Origin: CBFGRU01 sp965651255
GTDB taxonomy: Bacteria > Planctomycetota > Phycisphaerae > Phycisphaerales > SM1A02
Assembly: GCA_965651255.1 (NCBI GenBank)
Contig: CBFGRU010000025.1
Location: 1 to 20,687 of the forward strand
Reading direction: 5' to 3'
DNA: 20,687 nt
The position numbers were made by a program, and so were the translations under genes. Shown here piece by piece: positions 16,328 to 20,687 of this stretch (position 1 is the first letter of the stretch; each line of letters starts with the position of its first letter). Under the pieces are notes generated by a model. That model was not told the DNA's origin. It was given only the letters and a program-made list of their open reading frames with translations, and did no database searches.

Positions 16328-16732
16328 ATGAGCAACGAACAGACCCCCGACGTCCCACCTGCCCCGACGGGTGATGCCAGCCCGGAATCCACGCCGACAG
16401 CGGATACCACGCTCCGGAGTGATGAGAAGACCATGGGGATGCTTTGCCATCTCCTGGGAATCTTCACCGGTTTTCTGGGGCCGTTGATTATCTGGCTGGT
16501 GAAGAAAGATTCTTCGCCATTCGTCAACGACCAGGGCAAGGAAGCGCTCAACTTCCAGATCACGGTGGTCATCTGTTACATCGTGGCCATGCTGAGCTGC
16601 TTCATCGCGATCGGTGTGGTGCTGGTGCCAGTGGTCATCATCGGCGCGTTGGTCTTCGCGATTCTTGCGACGTTGCAGGCGAACAAGGGCGTGCGCTATC
16701 GTTATCCCTTTGCAATCCGCTTGATCAAGTGA
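16328..16732 (+). CDS. DUF4870 membrane protein, copy 2
   Basis: A 134-residue protein when started at ATG 16328; a GTG at 16304 in the same frame would add eight residues. A Pro/Thr/Ser-rich N-terminus (1-30) is followed by the canonical opening SDEKTMGMLCHLLGIFTGF (31-49), the WLVKKDSSPFVNDQGKEALNF loop (56-76), a long hydrophobic region (78-117) and the closing YRYPFAIRLIK. The full pattern is typical of DUF4870. It is more like copy 3 than copy 1. It begins 52 bases after copy 1 and ends 18 bases before copy 3. Confidence 0.85.
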   Translation: MSNEQTPDVPPAPTGDASPESTPTADTTLRSDEKTMGMLCHLLGIFTGFLGPLIIWLVKKDSSPFVNDQGKEALNFQITVVICYIVAMLSCFIAIGVVLVPVVIIGALVFAILATLQANKGVRYRYPFAIRLIK

Positions 16733-16750
16733 TTCAACAGAGGGTACGCG

Positions 16751-17218
16751 ATGCAGGACCCCTGGTCGGGCGATGAAGAACAACCGCCGGGCCAGCCACT
16801 GAACCCGCCGACCAGACGGGGCGCGATGTTTCGCGCCTATCCGCAGCCGCCGGGTGAGGCCCCGTCATCCGATGAACGCACGATGGCCATGCTCTGCCAT
16901 CTGCTGGCGATCTTCACATGGTTCATCGGCCCGCTCATTCTCTGGCTGATGAAGAAGAACGAGTCGCGCTTCATCGATTTTCACGGCCGTGCGGCACTGA
17001 ACTGGGCCATTTCCTACTTCGCGTACATGGTCATTCTGATGGTGCTGGTGATCGTCGCCGCGTTTCTGCCGCCGCTCGGGTGCCTGTGCGTTCCGGTCAT
17101 CCTCGCGCTCTCTCTGGCGGACATCATCCTGAAAGTCTTGCTCTGCATCGCCGCCAGCAACGGTGAGTGGAAGGATTATCCGCTTGCGATTCCCTTCTTG
17201 GGCATTCCACGACCCTGA
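16751..17218 (+). CDS. DUF4870 membrane protein, copy 3
   Basis: A 155-residue protein. AGAGGG lies 6 bases before the ATG. An N-terminal Pro-rich, probably disordered tail (1-38) is followed by SDERTMAMLCHLLAIFTWF (40-58), WLMKKNESRFIDFHGRAALNW (65-85), a long hydrophobic region (87-134) and an end GEWKDYPLAIPFLGIPRP in place of the usual basic close. A Cys-rich stretch, GCLCVPVI (110-117), sits within the membrane region. It is followed 33 bases later by lptB. Confidence 0.85.
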   Translation: MQDPWSGDEEQPPGQPLNPPTRRGAMFRAYPQPPGEAPSSDERTMAMLCHLLAIFTWFIGPLILWLMKKNESRFIDFHGRAALNWAISYFAYMVILMVLVIVAAFLPPLGCLCVPVILALSLADIILKVLLCIAASNGEWKDYPLAIPFLGIPRP

Positions 17219-17251
17219 TGTGTCACCATTGCGTATACAGTGTGCCGCACG

Positions 17252-18019
17252 ATGGCTTTGCTCACTGCCCGCCAACTCGTCAAGACCTACAGCGGCCGAC
17301 GGGTCGTTGACGAAGTCAGTCTTGATGTCGAGGCCGGCGAAATCGTCGGCCTGCTCGGACGCAACGGCGCCGGAAAGACCACGACTTTCCGCATGACGAT
17401 CGGCATGATTACGCCCGAAGCGGGGCAAGTCACGTTCCGCGGAGAGGATGTCACCGTCGCCCCGATGTACCGCCACGCGCTTGTGGGCATGGGGTATCTC
17501 AGCCAGGAGCCCAGCGTCTTTCAACGGATGACGGTCGAGCAGAATCTCCTGGCGATGCTTGAAATCCAGAAGGTGCCTCGTGCCGAACGAACCCGCCGCG
17601 CGCGTGCCCTGTTGGAGCAGTTCGGCCTGGTCAAGAAAGCCAGTGACCTCGCCAGAACGTGTTCCGGCGGTGAGCGCCGACGCCTCGAGATCGCCCGCGC
17701 CCTGATCAGCCGACCGCGGCTGATTCTGCTCGATGAACCGTTCGCGGCGGTCGATCCGCACACCGTCGAAGAGTTGCAGGAAGAAGTGCGCAAGCTCGCG
17801 CAGGATGGCATTGCCATCCTCGTGACCGATCACAACGTGCAGCAGACGCTCCGCATCTGCGATCGGGCATACATCATTCACGAGGGAAGAAACCTCGTTG
17901 ATGGCACCCCACGCGACATCATCAACAATCAGCAGGTCCGTGAGGCGTACCTTGCCAGCACCTTCCGGGGCGATGAGTTTGATGACCTTCCTCATCGGAC
18001 CGCAGGAGCGGAGCGATGA
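17252..18019 (+). CDS. lptB: LPS export ABC transporter ATPase LptB
   Basis: Cytoplasmic ATPase that, with LptF/LptG, drives lipopolysaccharide extraction from the inner membrane and movement along the Lpt bridge. Numbered from ATG 17252 (a GTG at 17240 would add four residues): Walker A GRNGAGKTT (36-44), Q-loop GYLSQEPSVF (81-90), signature CSGGE (137-141), Walker B LILLDEP (157-163), FAAVDP (164-169) and switch His194 in VTDHNV. GYLSQEPSVF, SGGERRRLEIARAL and TDHNVQQTL are strongly typical of LptB. Cys replaces the usual Leu as the first signature residue. About 20 extra C-terminal residues follow ASTF. lptA and lptC are not adjacent. The last bases overlap the start of the PEGA lipoprotein gene. 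Confidence 0.93.
   Translation: MALLTARQLVKTYSGRRVVDEVSLDVEAGEIVGLLGRNGAGKTTTFRMTIGMITPEAGQVTFRGEDVTVAPMYRHALVGMGYLSQEPSVFQRMTVEQNLLAMLEIQKVPRAERTRRARALLEQFGLVKKASDLARTCSGGERRRLEIARALISRPRLILLDEPFAAVDPHTVEELQEEVRKLAQDGIAILVTDHNVQQTLRICDRAYIIHEGRNLVDGTPRDIINNQQVREAYLASTFRGDEFDDLPHRTAGAER
18004..18008 (+). promoter_or_regulatory. Ribosome binding site of the PEGA lipoprotein gene
   Basis: AGGAG lies 7 bases before the ATG at 18016, inside the end of lptB. It supports this start over the in-frame GTG at 18061 and suggests translational coupling with lptB. Confidence 0.7.
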
Positions 18020-18525
18020 ACCCGGCGTACCGCCTCCACCTGATTCGTTACAATGCCAGCGTGCAAACACTCCGTCTCACGTTGCTGTTGGCTGGCATTC
18101 TGCTTCTACTCGGGCAGGTCGGCTGCGTTCGTCGAACGATCACGATCACCAGTACTCCACCCGGAGCGCTGGTGTACCTGAACGATGAAGAAGTGGGCCG
18201 TACTCCCGTCGAGGTCGATTTTCTGTACTACGGTGAGTACGACGTCCGGCTGGTGCATGATGGACATGACCCGCTGGTAACCTCCGCCCATGCGAACGCG
18301 CCGTGGTGGGACACGATCGGCCTGGACCTGATTGCCGAAGCGGTTCCGGGCGAGCCGCACGCCAGGATTGAATGGCACTTCGAGCTGCAACCGGAGTCGC
18401 CTGATCCAGCCGGAATGCTCGACCGCGCCCAGGCGTTGCGCGACCGTCTCGGCCCAGCCCCGGAATCCCCGGAATCCTCGGAATCCCCGTCAACACCTGA
18501 AAACAGTGACACGGGTGAACGCTGA
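18016..18525 (+). CDS. PEGA-domain lipoprotein
   Basis: A 169-residue exported protein whose ATG overlaps the lptB stop (ATGA). The hydrophobic segment LTLLLAGILLLLGQ ends in VGC (Cys37), a likely though imperfect lipobox with Gln at -3. The following RTITITSTPPGALVYLNDEE (39-58), continued by VGRTPVEVDF, is a clear PEGA domain, a small beta-sandwich common on surface and envelope proteins. The C-terminal tail is a Pro/Glu/Ser-rich linker encoded partly by a 9-base repeat. The in-frame GTG at 18061 would give a more usual 22-residue signal peptide, but the good AGGAG supports the ATG. The tight link to lptB hints at an envelope role; direct involvement in LPS transport is speculation. Confidence 0.85.
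   Translation: MNPAYRLHLIRYNASVQTLRLTLLLAGILLLLGQVGCVRRTITITSTPPGALVYLNDEEVGRTPVEVDFLYYGEYDVRLVHDGHDPLVTSAHANAPWWDTIGLDLIAEAVPGEPHARIEWHFELQPESPDPAGMLDRAQALRDRLGPAPESPESSESPSTPENSDTGER
18462..18488. repeat. Three tandem 9-base units in the PEGA lipoprotein tail
   Basis: The units GGAATCCCC, GGAATCCTC and GGAATCCCC follow each other directly. They encode the PES-PES-SES-PS part of the low-complexity tail. Because the unit is a multiple of three, copy-number change would keep the frame. Confidence 0.85.
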
Positions 18526-18652
18526 GCAGCGAGCACGTGGCTTTCAGGGCCACAGGAAGCCGAATCCGCATTCTCTGACAGCCCAACCGCCTTGGCGCGT
18601 CTAGAACATGACAGCCCGGTTCATCATCCGGGTGTTGCTGGAGACTGCGCGC

Positions 18653-19483
18653 ATGAAACGCCTGATGCTTATTCTTGCTTTCGCCATCAGCCCGCTCACT
18701 CTTGGGATGGCCGGTTCGACCGCGACGCTCGCGCAAGATGGCGAGAAGAACGTGATCACGGTCGAGCGCCAGCAGATCGAAGCACTGCTTGAAGAACTGG
18801 AGCGGTTGCGCGATGCCAACGCGGAACTGCAGCGGCAGATGGCCAACCTCAAACTCGAGCATGCGCGTGAGAGGCGTGAACTCGAAGAGCTGCGACAGTT
18901 CATCGCGGATCATCGCGAGTACGGCAATGACTTCGAGCAGTATCGCCAGGTGAAAGAAGTCGCGCAGCGTGAAGAGCGCCGGCGTCAGTACGAAGCCATG
19001 CAGCGCGAGCGCGAAGAAGCAGCCCGACAACGCGCCGCGCAGGGAGGTGAGCGCGAGGCGCAGAAGGCCGAGGAAGAGCGATTGAACGCCTACCGCCGCG
19101 CGGGTTTCGCGCCCGTCGGCTTCGATGTCTTTCTCGGCAAGATGGGGTACTTCTACGGTCCACTCGGCCAGTCAAATGTCGGTATCGAGTACGAGCCCGG
19201 CATCGGCCTGTTCTACGAGCCGGTGAACGTTCCGCGCCGCATCGACTATTCGCGCATGAAGCTTTCCGGTGCGGTGTTGAATGCGTCCAACCAGGTGCGC
19301 AACATCGGCGTGGCGATCGCGTTCTTCGATGCGAACGGCAACCAGATCGGCGCGGAAACGGTGCAGATTCAGAACGCCCGGCCGAACGTGCCGTACCCCT
19401 TTACCGCGACGCTCGACATGGCCTCCGGCCAGGCATTCGCTTCAAGCTCGCAGTGGGTGCTCTTCGCCGACCCGGTGGAGTAA
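18653..19483 (+). CDS. Exported coiled-coil protein with FxLYD-like C-terminal domain
   Basis: Starts at ATG 18653, with GGAG 9 bases upstream and a clear signal peptide (MKRLMLILAFAISPLTLG...) probably cleaved after TLA (about residue 27). The in-frame ATG at 18608 has no Shine-Dalgarno and would bury the signal. The 276-residue protein has a long charged coiled coil (about 35-150) of Glu/Arg/Gln heptads, a Gly/Tyr-rich segment (155-198), and a beta-sandwich region (about 202-272) in which LSGAVLNASNQVRNIGVAIA followed by FFDANGNQIG fits the FxLYD pattern of extracellular bacterial proteins. It is likely periplasmic. Function unknown. It closes the rightward series and converges on the nuclease gene, with 12 bases between stops. 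Confidence 0.75.
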   Translation: MKRLMLILAFAISPLTLGMAGSTATLAQDGEKNVITVERQQIEALLEELERLRDANAELQRQMANLKLEHARERRELEELRQFIADHREYGNDFEQYRQVKEVAQREERRRQYEAMQREREEAARQRAAQGGEREAQKAEEERLNAYRRAGFAPVGFDVFLGKMGYFYGPLGQSNVGIEYEPGIGLFYEPVNVPRRIDYSRMKLSGAVLNASNQVRNIGVAIAFFDANGNQIGAETVQIQNARPNVPYPFTATLDMASGQAFASSSQWVLFADPVE

Positions 19484-19495
19484 GCGAACGGCACA

Positions 19496-20050
19496 CTACT
19501 CATCTTCCGACCACAATCCGCGTTGTTGCATGCGGGCGATGCGCTCCAGACGCTCGTACTCGCGCAGCATCGTGTGCGGCCAGCGATCATCTGTTCGTGC
19601 AAGCCCTTCGCGAAGCAGCCGGGCATTGATGCTCTCACCGTCAATGGTCTCGACATGCGCGAGCAATCGCTGGTAGCGGTCGCGCGTGTCGGGTTCGAGG
19701 CGCAAGCGAACGGATGTTCCCTCGATCCAGCCCCGAAGAAAGCGCGTGGCCTCTTCCGCGCCGGGCTCGGCGGTTCGACCCGCCACCGCATGTTCCGGGG
19801 CGTCGATGCCCCACAGCCGCACGCGCGTCGTTGGCTTCTTCTGAAGCGCATCGGGAAGCACGACTTCGAGCGTATCGCCATCAATCACGCGCAGCACTTT
19901 GGCCACCTGCCCGTCGTACGCGCGGTGATCATCAATGTTCGGGACCAGCAACCATCCGGATCGATCCAGGATGATGATGGCGACAAGTATGCAGATCGCC
20001 AGGATCAGCCGCATCATGCGTCGTCGCTGAATGGTGCGGCGGCGACTCAT
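19496..20050 (-). CDS. Membrane-anchored thermonuclease-like (SNase) protein
   Basis: A 184-residue protein with an N-terminal basic stretch and one membrane helix (about 14-37) that would place the domain outside the cytoplasm. Residues about 47-180 are a staphylococcal-nuclease-like OB-fold: VIDGDTLEV (55-63), RVRLWGIDAPEH (76-87), with Arg78 and Glu86 at the positions of SNase Arg35 and Glu43, and DRYQRLLAHV (124-133) with Arg128 at the Arg87 position. The last motif has Gln where SNase has Gly (YGR). Catalytic residues are all present, so Ca-dependent nuclease activity is likely. AGAGGA lies about 10 bases before the ATG. It follows the partial gene at the window edge by 31 bases and may be cotranscribed with it. 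Confidence 0.88.
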   Translation of the reverse strand: MSRRRTIQRRRMMRLILAICILVAIIILDRSGWLLVPNIDDHRAYDGQVAKVLRVIDGDTLEVVLPDALQKKPTTRVRLWGIDAPEHAVAGRTAEPGAEEATRFLRGWIEGTSVRLRLEPDTRDRYQRLLAHVETIDGESINARLLREGLARTDDRWPHTMLREYERLERIARMQQRGLWSEDE

Positions 20051-20081
20051 GCGTAGCGGTTCCTCTCAGTGACCGGATGAC

Positions 20082-20687
20082 TCACGCATCCTGGTTCATC
20101 TCGCTGTGCTCACGTGCAGCGAGATGTGCAGCATCCGCGAGCGCCTGATGAAGCTTTTCGTGTTCGGGGAGTGTATCCAGACGATCGAGCAGGGCATCGA
20201 CCCGTCGCTCGGGTGTCAATCCCGGGTCGAGTTCATCCAGCGCGGTGTCCCCGAGCGCTTCAAGCGCGTGCAGGAACCACTCCATCGTCACCGATTCCTG
20301 TTTGTCCGCCGGTCGAACTTTCGTGCGCAACGTGATGCGACCGATTGCGACCACGGGAATGAGTTTCAGATCCGTCGTCGGTTCCCGGCAGACGACAAGC
20401 ACCGGAACATCGCGCTCCAGCGCCTTCAGCCGCAGTCGCCTCGCATCGGCACCGACGAGCGGTGGTTGTACGAGGTAACAACCGGCCGGGTGGATCGCCT
20501 CTTCGCCGAACGGTTGATCGACGATGTGAATTGTTTCGGCTGCATCGAGCGCGAGCTGGACGCGCTGTCGGCGCGCCTCCTGCAGCGGCAGTGTAATGCG
20601 CGCGAGACGATCAAAGTCACTGATCCCGCGTGCCATCGTGAGCGCCTTGAGCGCCATGCGCTCGGCCTCGAAGTAGCGCATCTGCTG
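20082..20687 (-). CDS. Protein of unknown function, possibly cut at the right window edge
   Basis: Not recognised. The frame is open to the window edge; the first ATG is at 20679-20681 with two Gln codons before it, so the true start may lie outside. About 200 residues are visible, with no signal peptide or membrane helix. The sequence alternates helical segments rich in Ala, Leu, Arg and Glu with a central beta-like stretch: ETIHIVDQPFGEEAIHPAGC (about 49-68), RDVPVLVVCREPTTDLKLIP, VVAIGRITLRTKV. The C-terminal third is helical and acidic. A soluble cytoplasmic protein is inferred. It precedes the nuclease gene by 31 bases on the same strand. Confidence 0.65.
   Translation of the reverse strand, partial: QQMRYFEAERMALKALTMARGISDFDRLARITLPLQEARRQRVQLALDAAETIHIVDQPFGEEAIHPAGCYLVQPPLVGADARRLRLKALERDVPVLVVCREPTTDLKLIPVVAIGRITLRTKVRPADKQESVTMEWFLHALEALGDTALDELDPGLTPERRVDALLDRLDTLPEHEKLHQALADAAHLAAREHSEMNQDA

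Noticed and set aside
17234..17239. TATACA as a -10 box for lptB
   Set aside because: No matching -35 box at the right spacing; it could equally be read through from the DUF4870 genes 33 bases upstream.

Overview
The window looks like about 20.7 kb of ordinary chromosomal DNA from a GC-rich bacterium with a Gram-negative type envelope, most likely a planctomycete of the Phycisphaerae type. This placement is an inference. It rests on the mix of a membrane-anchored DUF1573 protein, a divergent subtilase-like exoprotein, tandem DUF4870 membrane proteins, a PEGA lipoprotein, LptB and Lol-type ABC components, and several GTG/TTG starts. No rRNA, tRNA, CRISPR array, transposase, integrase or phage gene was seen. 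Genes are packed tightly and no gap between genes exceeds 300 bases.

Layout from left to right. A 5'-truncated gene for a peptidase-MA-like protein with a broken HExxH motif (+) meets a leftward block: nnrE, then a LolC/E-like permease, then a LolD-like ATPase. Divergent from nnrE, a family 2 glycosyltransferase and surE run rightward. A leftward operon follows: a DUF1573 protein and then modA, modB and modC, a complete molybdate importer with junctions of 8, 1 and -1 bases. Divergent from it, a secreted subtilase-like protein and a fused two-domain Fe(III)-type ABC permease run rightward. A small glycine-zipper lipoprotein with its own terminator sits on the minus strand.

From about 14.8 to 19.5 kb a rightward series of envelope genes follows: a 75-residue protein of unknown function, a two-helix membrane protein, three tandem DUF4870 paralogues, lptB, a PEGA lipoprotein whose start overlaps the lptB stop, and an exported coiled-coil protein. 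The right end holds a membrane-anchored thermonuclease-like protein and an unrecognised gene cut by the window edge, both leftward.

Most genes serve the cell envelope: lipoprotein sorting or export (LolCD-like), LPS transport (LptB), molybdate and probably iron uptake, and several lipoproteins or anchored proteins. The most notable observations are a Glu in place of the catalytic Asp in the subtilase-like protein, the DUF4870 triplication, DUF1573 heading the molybdate operon, five consecutive in-frame TGA stops ending the LolC/E-like gene, and an lptB-PEGA pair without lptA or lptC nearby. I see no convincing new defence or mobile system.
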